Shown one piece after another: positions 56,467 through 63,285 of a DNA stretch of 64,000 bases. Where the stretch lies: the NCBI GenBank assembly GCA_900543915.1, contig UQTB01000005.1:1-64000 (forward strand). The letters are read 5' to 3'. The position numbers and the translations under genes were made by a program. Below the pieces are notes generated by a model. The model was not told the origin of the DNA. It worked only from the letters and a program-made list of their open reading frames with translations, and ran no database searches. The DNA is from an uncultured Eubacteriales bacterium. Lineage in GTDB: Bacteria; Bacillota; Clostridia; Christensenellales; Borkfalkiaceae. Numbering within the stretch: the first letter of the stretch is position 1; the number at the start of each line of letters is the position of its first letter.

Positions 56467-57978
56467 TTATCTCCTTTTCGGGGGCTTGGTATTGTCTTGT
56501 TTCTTTACGCCCCGCTTATCTTTCTGCGCTTCTCTGCGCTCCTTTTCCTTTTGAAATTTAATATCTACGATCTTGTTGATCCCCAGCGTCGTCAGCATGG
56601 AGAAAAGCTGGCTGCAAATAATATAGGTGGAAAACGCCGCCGTATACATAAAGGCGAAGAACGCCATCATGATGGGCATCAGCCACATCATCATCTTGTT
56701 CTGCATGGCTCCCATTCCGTCCACGCTCTGCAGTTCCATCTGCGCTTTCTGCCCGCGCGACATCACCCACTGCGATAAAAAGGACAGCCCGGCCACCAGC
56801 ACGATCATGATGAAATAGCCGTTTGCACGCTCCTTTTCATCCGTCAGGTCGCGGGTGAGCAGCTCATAATCGGATTCTTTGATGATGTCCCCGCCCTGCA
56901 GTTTATCTTTGATGGTATCGTAACTGGTAACGGGGTGCGCAAAGGGGGAATCCGCTTCCCATACGTTTTTGATCCATAAAAAGGACTGGCGCTCTTCGTA
57001 ATATTTGTCGGCGGAAGCCGCGCAGCGGATATCCGTCACGAAGGATTCGGCTGCCGCCTTGCTGTCCGGAACGCTGCCGCCTTCGCTCTCCTCGCAGAGG
57101 CGTTTGTAATAGGCGTCGAAATTTTCCCCGCCGTTCCCGGCGGCCGTATCCCGTCTGAATCCGTAATATCTTCCGCTCTCGTCCGCGGAGCCCTCCGCGA
57201 GCGCGGCATCGTCGATCGCCTGGGTGGAAGATGAAAATTTGACTCCTCCTTCCTCCACGGTAACTTTTTGCGCAAGGATCAAAAATCCTTTCTGTCCGTC
57301 GAGGCGCGTCTGATAATAGAGATTTCCGCCCGAATAAGTGACTAAAAGATCTGCCTTGCTCTCTTCGTTTTCGGAGGAAAGGATTATATACTGATCCTCT
57401 TCCGTTCCGTATTTTTCCGCGTAGAGATCGTAAATTTTCTGCGTCTCTATCACGGGCATTCCGTTCTGTCCGTCGATGGTAAGATACCCCTCCACTTCGT
57501 CGACGCCGGCTTCCACCATGGCGTAATTGTACGCGGTGGACATATTGAGCACGTACTGCAGATTCTGATAATTGGAGTATTTATTGAAAGAGGTCAATAC
57601 GATGATAAAGAAAACCAGCGAAACGATGGTGGGCAGGCAGGCGCCGAAGGGGGAATACCCCTCTTTTTTATAGAGCGCCATCATCTTCTGCTGATAGAGC
57701 TGTTTGTCGTTCGCGTACTGTTTCTGCAGTTTTTCAAGCTCCGGGCGCATTTCTTCCATCTTCAAAGAGCTCTTCCGCATGGAAGCGCGCGAAAAATAGT
57801 CGAGCGGAAGCGTGATCACTTTCAGCACCAGGGTGAAGAGGACGACGCCCAGCATAACCGAACTGACGGATGTGACGATGGCCGTGATGATGGACGTCAG
57901 CCAGTCGAGAGACTGCGTCGCAACGGGGAGCATCATGTCGCTGAAGATTAGCCCCACGCGTGAAATAATATCGTTCAT
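56467..57978 (-). CDS. yidC: YidC/OxaA membrane insertase with a large loop insertion
   Basis: 503 residues, about twice the length of typical Gram-positive YidC. The conserved core is split: the first half (35-150) has VVLFTLVLKVITLPLDYFSR, the cytoplasmic coiled hairpin and YSPFGACLPTIVSLVFFIIV. The second half (375-470) has MIVLVAGLSFLSQWVMSR, MMMWLMPIMMAFFAFMY and AFSTYIICSQLFSML. Between them about 215 hydrophilic residues, presumably outside the membrane, are inserted. The tail is Lys/Arg-rich. The start at 57978 follows AAAGGA. It inserts and folds membrane proteins. Confidence 0.93.
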   Translation of the reverse strand: MNDIISRVGLIFSDMMLPVATQSLDWLTSIITAIVTSVSSVMLGVVLFTLVLKVITLPLDYFSRASMRKSSLKMEEMRPELEKLQKQYANDKQLYQQKMMALYKKEGYSPFGACLPTIVSLVFFIIVLTSFNKYSNYQNLQYVLNMSTAYNYAMVEAGVDEVEGYLTIDGQNGMPVIETQKIYDLYAEKYGTEEDQYIILSSENEESKADLLVTYSGGNLYYQTRLDGQKGFLILAQKVTVEEGGVKFSSSTQAIDDAALAEGSADESGRYYGFRRDTAAGNGGENFDAYYKRLCEESEGGSVPDSKAAAESFVTDIRCAASADKYYEERQSFLWIKNVWEADSPFAHPVTSYDTIKDKLQGGDIIKESDYELLTRDLTDEKERANGYFIMIVLVAGLSFLSQWVMSRGQKAQMELQSVDGMGAMQNKMMMWLMPIMMAFFAFMYTAAFSTYIICSQLFSMLTTLGINKIVDIKFQKEKERREAQKDKRGVKKQDNTKPPKRR

Positions 57979-58006
57979 AAAAATTCCTTTGTCGTTAACG
58001 GTGCCG

Positions 58007-58246
58007 TTACAGAACCCACTTTTTGACGGACGGCTTGTCCGGCACTTTGTCAAATCCCCCTTTCGAGAGGGGATTGCAACGCAAAATGCGCCAGCTGCCG
58101 AGCAAAATCCCGACGACGACGCCCCACTTCAGAATCGCCTCGTACGCATACTGCGAACAGGTCGGCGTATAACGGCATTGGCTGACGATGCCCTTGGAGA
58201 TATATTTCTGATAAAAACGTATGAGTTTCAGGCAAAGTCTCTTCAT
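58007..58246 (-). CDS. yidD: YidD membrane-insertion efficiency factor
   Basis: 79 residues. The family core IRFYQKYISKG..CRYTPTCSQYAYEAI..WG and the later RCNPLSKGGFD are complete, including the three conserved cysteines (in CRYTPTCS and RCNP). It is a small amphipathic protein thought to aid YidC-dependent insertion. It overlaps the rnpA stop by four bases and precedes yidC by 28. Confidence 0.95.
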   Translation of the reverse strand: MKRLCLKLIRFYQKYISKGIVSQCRYTPTCSQYAYEAILKWGVVVGILLGSWRILRCNPLSKGGFDKVPDKPSVKKWVL

Positions 58247-58563
58247 TTCAGCAAACCGCTCTTTTTCAGCGCGTATCTCAGATCCTTCACGTACCCTGCG
58301 TACGTATATTCTTCGCTCACTTTCGGAATAACGACGAAAAACCAGTTCCCCCCGATTTCGGGGAGAACCGTTCGAAACGCTTCGCGCAGCAGCCGCTTGA
58401 TGCGGTTTCTCTTGACGGCCTTTCCGTGCTTTTTGCCCACGGCGTATCCCGCTTTTACGGTTTTTGCGGGAAGATAAATCAAGGTCAGACGATTGGTAAA
58501 GGCGCGCTTGCCCGCCCTGAATACGCGGTCAAAATCCTTCGCCTTTTTCAGCCTGTACTCCAC
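58243..58563 (-). CDS. rnpA: Ribonuclease P protein component
   Basis: 106 residues. The RNR motif is present as KHGKAVKRNRIKRLLREAFR (about 45-65), with the N-terminal RLKKAKDFDRVFRAGKR. It binds RNase P RNA for tRNA 5' maturation. It starts with GTG one base after the rpmH stop, so translation is probably coupled. rnpB was not found in the window. Confidence 0.95.
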   Translation of the reverse strand: MEYRLKKAKDFDRVFRAGKRAFTNRLTLIYLPAKTVKAGYAVGKKHGKAVKRNRIKRLLREAFRTVLPEIGGNWFFVVIPKVSEEYTYAGYVKDLRYALKKSGLLK

Positions 58564-58564
58564 T

Positions 58565-58699
58565 TTACGCGGAAATCTTGTGACGGCCCTTGTTTCTTCT
58601 TCTCTTTAACACGTTTCTTCCGCTCTTGGTCATCATTCTCTTGCGGAAGCCATGCACTTTGCTTCTCTGTCTCTTTTTGGGTTGGTAAGTTCTTTTCAT
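58565..58699 (-). CDS. rpmH: Ribosomal protein bL34
   Basis: 44 residues: MKRTYQPKKRQRSKVHGFRK, then RMMTKSGRNVLKRRRNKGR and a short end. This is the full L34 sequence pattern, too short for ordinary gene finding. It is a component of the large ribosomal subunit. GAGG lies before the ATG and a consensus promoter at 58737-58764. First gene of the operon. Confidence 0.97.
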   Translation of the reverse strand: MKRTYQPKKRQRSKVHGFRKRMMTKSGRNVLKRRRNKGRHKISA

Positions 58700-58736
58700 T
58701 TCCGTTTCCTCACTTCGTTGTCAATTTGCCTTATTT

Positions 58737-58764
58737 ATTATAGCGATTTTTGATGAAATGTCAA
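58737..58764 (-). promoter_or_regulatory. Sigma-A promoter of the rpmH operon
   Basis: On the minus strand TTGACA (58759-58764) and TATAAT (58737-58742) are 16 bases apart, 37 bases before rpmH. Confidence 0.85.
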
Positions 58765-58785
58765 TTAAATTCGCCATCTTTTCCG

Positions 58786-59889
58786 TCAGGAGTTGATTCT
58801 CACGGGCAGCACGAGGTATAAATAATCCTCGCTCTCCTGCGGGCGCAGAATGCACGGGGCGATGGGGGAGTTCAAAAACACCCTCACTTTCTCGTCCGAA
58901 AGGATCTTTAAATATTCGGAAAGATACTTCGCGTTGAACGCGATGGAGAGATCTTTCCCCTTCAGCGCGATGGAAATATTCTCGTTGACCGTTCCGATCT
59001 CCGACTTCGCCGTGACGTTCAGGAATTTCTCCTTCACGTCCATCTTCACCAAGCTCAGCCGGTCGGAGCGGCTCAGAATGGCGGCGCGCTCCACGCTGTT
59101 TAAAAGCTGATCCTTGTCCACCGTAAATTCGGTCAGAAAAGAGGTGGGGAGAATCTGCTTGTAATTGATGAATTCCCCTTCGTAGAGGCGGGAGACCAAA
59201 ACGGTCGACCCCACTTCCACCATGAGGTTGTTTTTCTGCAAAACGACGTTCAGCTCTTCCTCTTCCTTTTCCAGAAGCCGCGTGATCTCGTTCAGCGTGC
59301 GCGCCGGAATAATCGCCTTAAAGTCTCCGGAAACCGCTTTCGCCTGCTTTTTGCAGACCGCCATGCGGAACCCGTCCAGCGCGACGGAAGTGACCGTCCC
59401 GTTTTCCACTTCAAACAGACAGCCCTTTAAGATGGGGCGGGAATCGTCCTGCGAGCAGGAGAAAGAAGTCTTCGCGATCAGGTCTTTGAATTCCCCCTGG
59501 GACAGCAAAAAGAAATTTTCCTTGATCTCCTTGTTGATCTTGGGGAATTCCTCCGCGTTATAGACCTGCATCTCGCTTTCCGCATCCGCGTATTTGATCT
59601 TCAGCTGCCCTTCGTCGAGCACGGAAAGCTCGATCTGCTCGTTCTCCAGCTTTTTGACGAAGTCCATAAAATACTTTCCGGGAACGACGGTCTCTCCCTC
59701 CATGATAACGTTCGCCTGTATGGTCTTTTCGATGGTCAGCTCGGTATCCGTCGCCATTAAAATGAGATCGTCTCCCTTCGCAGTCAACTTGATTCCCTCT
59801 AAAATCTGATTGGCCTTCTTCGTCCCCAGCGCTTTGCTGACTTTCAGGATCGCGTCCGAAAGGTCCAAACCTTCGCAAATAACTTTCAT
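58786..59889 (-). CDS. dnaN: DNA polymerase III beta subunit (sliding clamp)
   Basis: 367 residues. It begins MKVICEGLDLSDAILKVSKA, shows three repeats of the clamp fold (FSCSQDDSRPILKG in the second, SRLYEGEFINYKQILP in the hinge, ERAAILSRSDRLSLVKM in the third) and ends with the invariant-type YLVLPVRI. It tethers the replicative polymerase to DNA. In most Bacillota dnaA precedes dnaN; here the upstream side is an AT-rich spacer and divergent rsmG instead. Confidence 0.97.
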   Translation of the reverse strand: MKVICEGLDLSDAILKVSKALGTKKANQILEGIKLTAKGDDLILMATDTELTIEKTIQANVIMEGETVVPGKYFMDFVKKLENEQIELSVLDEGQLKIKYADAESEMQVYNAEEFPKINKEIKENFFLLSQGEFKDLIAKTSFSCSQDDSRPILKGCLFEVENGTVTSVALDGFRMAVCKKQAKAVSGDFKAIIPARTLNEITRLLEKEEEELNVVLQKNNLMVEVGSTVLVSRLYEGEFINYKQILPTSFLTEFTVDKDQLLNSVERAAILSRSDRLSLVKMDVKEKFLNVTAKSEIGTVNENISIALKGKDLSIAFNAKYLSEYLKILSDEKVRVFLNSPIAPCILRPQESEDYLYLVLPVRINS

Positions 59890-60255
59890 AGTCCTTATCC
59901 GCCTTTTTCTGCGATTTCTTCGTTATATAGTATTATAATATATTTAAACGGAAAAAGCAAACGATAATTCTCACCTTTTTCGCCTTGCTCCGTTCAGAAA
60001 GATAATCTTTTTTAAAAAATAAGAAATTGTAATATCAGTAGGGATTGTGGAAATTGTGAAATTCGCCGTTTCTATCTGTTTTTTCAGGGAAAAACGGTGT
60101 GGAAAGCATTGTTCAGAGCCGGTTGAAACACGGTGGAAAACCGGCGGATTCGGGAAAATGCCGAACGGAGAAGAGGAGAAAAAAGCATCAGACGAATCAG
60201 AATCCGGCCGGATATACACAATTTCACCGCGTTCGGGAGAATGTGGATAAATCGA
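59890..60255. other. AT-rich spacer with DnaA-box-like sites, possible origin element
   Basis: About 370 bases between divergent dnaN and rsmG. One exact DnaA box TGTGGATAA (60242-60250) and weaker TGTGGAAAT (60046-60054), TGTGGAAAG (60098-60106) and ATATACACA (60212-60220). The dnaN side (59920-59960) is nearly pure A/T, as in an unwinding element. The gene context (dnaN, rpmH, rsmG, parS) supports origin proximity; the box number is modest. Confidence 0.45.
59932..59960 (-). promoter_or_regulatory. Sigma-A promoter of dnaN
   Basis: On the minus strand TTGCTT (59955-59960) and TATAAT (59932-59937) are 17 bases apart. Confidence 0.7.
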
Positions 60256-60285
60256 TTGTGAAAATACCGATGCGTGTGTTATAAT
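60256..60285 (+). promoter_or_regulatory. Promoter of rsmG
   Basis: TTGTGA (60256-60261) and TATAAT (60280-60285) are 18 bases apart. The -10 ends only six bases before the rsmG ATG, so the start of transcription should coincide with the start codon. Confidence 0.6.
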
Positions 60286-60291
60286 ACCGGT

Positions 60292-60972
60292 ATGAGAGCA
60301 TTATTCGAGCGCTACCGCGTGAATTTATCCGAAAAACAGGAAGAAAAGCTGTTAAAATACGCCGATCTGCTGGAAGAATACAACGGGCGCTTCAACCTGA
60401 CCGCCATCACCGACAGAGAGGAGATCTTCGTCAAGCACTTTCTCGACAGCGCGTTGGGGATTTCCTGTGTACAACCGGGAAATTTGATCGACATCGGTTC
60501 GGGCGGAGGACTCCCTGCGGTGCCGATCGCCGTCTTTCGGGAAGACGTTTTCGTCACGATGCTGGAGGCAACGGGGAAGAAGTGCGATTTTCTGAATGCC
60601 GTGATCGAAACGCTGAATCTGAAGAACGCGCGCGTTTTAAACGGCAGGGCGGAGGAATATTCCAGAATGCAAACTTACCGGGAACGGTTCGACTGCTGTA
60701 CTGCCCGCGCCGTCGCCCGCATGAATACGCTCTGCGAATATGCCCTGCCCTTTGTCCGCGTGGGCGGGAGCTTTGTCGCCTATAAAGGGGACGCCGCCGA
60801 AGAGACGGCGGAAGCGGCCCGCGCGATCGCCTTGCTCGGCGGGAGGCTGAAAGAGGAGAAACGGATGGAATTGGAGGGGGCGTGCCGCACGATTGTGGTC
60901 GTAGAGAAGGTGAAAAGCACGCCGCCGCAGTATCCGCGCGGCCGCGGCAAAGAGCGGAAACAGCCGCTATGA
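60292..60972 (+). CDS. rsmG: 16S rRNA m7G527 methyltransferase
   Basis: 226 residues. N-terminal helices (LFERYRVNLSEKQEEKLLKYADLLEEYNGRFNL-type, residues 3-35), then the Rossmann-like SAM site LIDIGSGGGLPAVPIAVF (about 66-83) and TARAVARMNTLCEYALPFV. It methylates G527 of 16S rRNA. No Shine-Dalgarno precedes the ATG; a GTG six codons upstream lies within the -10 region, so a leaderless message is likely. The ATGA overlap couples it to the SLOG gene. Confidence 0.94.
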   Translation: MRALFERYRVNLSEKQEEKLLKYADLLEEYNGRFNLTAITDREEIFVKHFLDSALGISCVQPGNLIDIGSGGGLPAVPIAVFREDVFVTMLEATGKKCDFLNAVIETLNLKNARVLNGRAEEYSRMQTYRERFDCCTARAVARMNTLCEYALPFVRVGGSFVAYKGDAAEETAEAARAIALLGGRLKEEKRMELEGACRTIVVVEKVKSTPPQYPRGRGKERKQPL

Positions 60973-61415
60973 AGCGCGCCTGCGTGACGGGGCACCGCGC
61001 GATGAGCGCGTTTCCCGCGGGACTGAGTGAGACCCTGCGGAGCGTTGTTCTGGACGGATATACCGAATTTCTCGTGGGGATGGCGCTCGGGTTCGATCAG
61101 TATTGCTACGAGGAGCTGCTTCGGATGAAGGGAGAATTTCCGCAGCTCCGCATCGTCGCGTGCATTCCCTGCGGCGATCAGGCGGCGCGCTTCACGCGGG
61201 CGCAGAAAGCGCGTTACGACCGCCTTTGCGCGGCAGCGGACGAGCGGATCGTGCTTTATCCCTCCTATGTGGAAGGCTGTATGCAGGAGCGCAACCGCTA
61301 TATGGTGGATCACAGCGATCTCGTCGTCGCTTATCTGCGCTATGCGGGAGGCGGCACGTATTATACCGTAAAATACGCCGTAGAGCGGGGAAAAGAGATA
61401 TTATATCTCAAATAA
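60969..61415 (+). CDS. SLOG-family protein (YpsA/DUF1273-like)
   Basis: 148 residues. The start KRACVTGHRAMSAFP carries the VTGHR nucleotide-binding signature. EFLVGMALGFDQYCYEELLR, RIVACIPCGDQAARF and the late GGTYYTVKYAVERGKEILYL follow the SLOG Rossmann pattern of YpsA. SLOG proteins bind nucleotides or nucleotide-derived ligands; YpsA influences cell division in Bacillus. The start overlaps the rsmG stop. A longer in-frame start would lie within rsmG and is unnecessary. Confidence 0.88.
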   Translation: MKRACVTGHRAMSAFPAGLSETLRSVVLDGYTEFLVGMALGFDQYCYEELLRMKGEFPQLRIVACIPCGDQAARFTRAQKARYDRLCAAADERIVLYPSYVEGCMQERNRYMVDHSDLVVAYLRYAGGGTYYTVKYAVERGKEILYLK

Positions 61416-61470
61416 GGGCAAAAGCCCGCTCGCCGTACGGGAACGGTCAAATCCTTGACGGGAACAGAAA

Positions 61471-61502
61471 AAGGGCATACCGCTTGCGGCGGCGTGCCCT
61501 TT
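61471..61502. terminator. Hairpin terminator between converging genes
   Basis: AAGGGCA / TGCCCTT with a GC-rich inner stem. On the minus strand it is followed by TTTTTCTG, on the plus strand by TTCCG. Confidence 0.65.
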
Positions 61503-61527
61503 CCGATCATCGCCTTTCTGCCGGACG

Positions 61528-61836
61528 TCAGAAGATTACGAGGTCCCAAATCCGGCAGAAAAGAATCATCGCCAAAAATACGACGGCAAAGGAAATTGCG
61601 CCCGCTGCCGATCCGACCAGGCAGGAGTACGCGTATAGGGGGCGGTTTTTTCTGTGCGAGAAGTACGCGCAGAAGCCGAAGATCCAAAAGAAAAAATAAA
61701 GGAAGGCGTCGAAGACGGAGGGCTTGTCGGCGTGCGCATGAGAGAGCGCGCGCTGATGTAAGCCCGTTTCACAGCCGCATTGCATGCAGACAAAGGCGTC
61801 GTCTTTCAGTTGATTCCCGCAGTATTTGCAAAACAT
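61528..61836 (-). CDS. Small zinc-ribbon membrane protein, diverged type
   Basis: 102 residues. Zinc ribbon MFCKYCGNQLKDDAFVCMQC (Cys 3/6, 17/20), a His-containing linker (LHQRALSHAHAD), then two membrane segments (DAFLYFFFWIFGFCAYFSH and AGAISFAVVFLAMILFC). The membrane part differs from the neighbouring WKxEYPLKAKSC subfamily. The 50 bases upstream resemble those upstream of the gene at 50894-51244, hinting at block duplication. It is separated from the next gene by a terminator. Confidence 0.78.
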   Translation of the reverse strand: MFCKYCGNQLKDDAFVCMQCGCETGLHQRALSHAHADKPSVFDAFLYFFFWIFGFCAYFSHRKNRPLYAYSCLVGSAAGAISFAVVFLAMILFCRIWDLVIF

Positions 61837-61894
61837 ATCTCTCCTCCTTACACGATAAAAACGATCGGCAGAGGGCGTTTGTCCCGCTGTCGGT

Positions 61895-61926
61895 CAAAAA
61901 AAACCTCCCGGAAGGGAGGTTTTTTA
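61895..61926. terminator. Bidirectional terminator between zinc-ribbon genes
   Basis: AAACCTCCC / GGGAGGTTT is flanked by long A and T runs on both strands. Confidence 0.8.
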
Positions 61927-61936
61927 CGCTGTTATT

Positions 61937-62275
61937 TTACAGACACGCGGCCATTGTGACGGCGCATGCGCCTGCGGACAGAATGATCATAAAGAAAATG
62001 ACATAAATTACTGCAAGTACAATATCAACGATCACGGCGATCAGCGCGCCCTTTCCGCAGGATTTTGCTTTGAGCGGGTATTCGTCTTTCCAGACGAGAT
62101 AGAGAATCAGCCCCAAGATCGGAATGAAAAAACAGAGTACGGCAAACCCGGCGCTCGGCGCGTCGTTTTCCTTCACGGCATTGTGAGAAAAGGCCTTCTC
62201 ATCCGTGGGAACGCCGCAGTTCGGGCAGACAACCGCCCTGTCGTCCAGTTCCTTTCCGCAATTTTTACAAAACAT
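61937..62275 (-). CDS. Small zinc-ribbon membrane protein, IPxxGLILYLVWK type
   Basis: 112 residues. Zinc ribbon MFCKNCGKELDDRAVVCPNC, linker, a membrane helix (AGFAVLCFFIPILGLILYLV), the loop WKDEYPLKAKSCGKGALIAV and a second helix (VIYVIFFMIILSAGACAVTM). Nearly collinear with the genes at 62308 and 51524. Last of three tandem copies with 32-base gaps, so probably one transcript from the promoter at 63109-63137. Confidence 0.82.
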   Translation of the reverse strand: MFCKNCGKELDDRAVVCPNCGVPTDEKAFSHNAVKENDAPSAGFAVLCFFIPILGLILYLVWKDEYPLKAKSCGKGALIAVIVDIVLAVIYVIFFMIILSAGACAVTMAACL

Positions 62276-62307
62276 ATCGATCCGGTTCCTTTTTCAGCTT
62301 ATTTGAC

Positions 62308-62646
62308 TCACAGCAGGAAAATGGGAGCCGCCGCATATAACGCGGCGCCCGCGAGCGCCATGATGATTCCCATAACGAAGCCCAGCACGAATTCAACGAT
62401 TACGCCGATCAGCGCGCCCTTTCCGCAGGACTTCGCTTTCAGCGGATATTCCGCTTTCCAGACGAGGTAGAGGATCAGGCCGACCAGCGGGAAGAAAAAT
62501 CCCAAAAAGGCAAAACCTGTGCTCGGCGCGTCCGCCGCGTTGTGTGTGGCGCCGGGCGTCACGGCAGTTGTTTCGGTGGGAACGCCGCAGTTCGGGCAGA
62601 TTGCCGCTCTGTCGTCGATTTCTTTCCCGCAGTTTTTACAGAACAT
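62308..62646 (-). CDS. Small zinc-ribbon membrane protein, IPxxGLILYLVWK type
   Basis: 112 residues from the ATG at 62646. Zinc ribbon MFCKNCGKEIDDRAAICPNC, Thr/Ala-rich linker (TETTAVTPGATHNAADA), membrane helix, loop WKAEYPLKAKSCGKGALIGV and a second helix (FVLGFVMGIIMALAGAALYA). Middle copy of the tandem array. The linker is the most variable part between copies. Confidence 0.82.
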   Translation of the reverse strand: MFCKNCGKEIDDRAAICPNCGVPTETTAVTPGATHNAADAPSTGFAFLGFFFPLVGLILYLVWKAEYPLKAKSCGKGALIGVIVEFVLGFVMGIIMALAGAALYAAAPIFLL

Positions 62647-62678
62647 ATCTATTCTCTCCTTTTTAAATATTTTTATCT

Positions 62679-63005
62679 TTACAGCAAAAAGAGGGGAGCT
62701 GCCGCATAACACATGGGCAGCAGGATCGCTGCGATGAGTATCGTACCAACCGCCAGGCAGAGCCAAAAGATTACGGCGGACAATGCCCCTTTTCCGCAGG
62801 ATCTCGCCCTCAAAGGGTATTCCGCTCTCCAGACCAGATATAAAATCAGGCCGACCAGCGGAATAAAAAATCCGATTGCCGCGTAGCCGAATTCCGGTCT
62901 GTCAGACGGATGGGGAATTTTCCCCTGCACCCCGGTGGGCACATCACAGTGCGGACAGACGGCCGCATTGTCGTCCAGTCTTTTCCCGCAATGCTTACAG
63001 AACAT
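62679..63005 (-). CDS. Small zinc-ribbon membrane protein, IPxxGLILYLVWK type
   Basis: 108 residues from the ATG at 63005, preceded by GGGGGAG. Zinc ribbon MFCKHCGKRLDDNAAVCPHC, linker, helix AAIGFFIPLVGLILYLV, loop WRAEYPLRARSCGKGALSAV and a second hydrophobic segment. First copy of the tandem array; the longer open frame upstream runs through the promoter and is not coding. Confidence 0.82.
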   Translation of the reverse strand: MFCKHCGKRLDDNAAVCPHCDVPTGVQGKIPHPSDRPEFGYAAIGFFIPLVGLILYLVWRAEYPLRARSCGKGALSAVIFWLCLAVGTILIAAILLPMCYAAAPLFLL

Positions 63006-63027
63006 TGTCGATACTCCCCCTAACCTA

Positions 63028-63137
63028 TCTGTATGCCGTTTTTTGAAAAAAACGGCTTTTTTCTTTGTTTCTGCAAAGAAAAAACAATTTGCATTGATCG
63101 GCAGTAATATTGTATCATAAAACAGGCGCATGCGCAA
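63028..63137 (-). promoter_or_regulatory. Promoter and structured leader of the zinc-ribbon array
   Basis: Minus-strand TTGCGC (63132-63137) and TACAAT (63109-63114), 17 bases apart. Two hairpins share an A run: TTTTTTCTTTG/CAAAGAAAAAA and GCCGTTTTTT/AAAAAACGGC. The plan resembles the double-palindrome leaders at 51.9 and 54.3 kb, but the sequence differs. Confidence 0.6.
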
Positions 63138-63242
63138 GTTTTTTTTAAAAATAATTCGGGAAAACCTGTCCGTATTCTCAAAGAAAGGAAAACCGCTTGT
63201 TTCTGGTAAAAAAATATAAAGGAACCGTATGAACGTAAAAAG

Positions 63243-63273
63243 AAAGCCTCCGCAAATTGTTTGCGGAGGCTTT
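63243..63273 (-). terminator. Intrinsic terminator after nifJ
   Basis: AAAGCCTCCGCAAA / TTTGCGGAGGCTTT with a three-base loop is followed by CTTTTTA on the minus strand. Confidence 0.85.
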
Positions 63274-63285
63274 TCGCGGAGAAAA

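Noticed and set aside
55461..56561. 366-codon open frame on the plus strand
   Set aside because: It lies opposite jag in an alternate frame, with the composition typical of antisense shadows and no ribosome-binding site.
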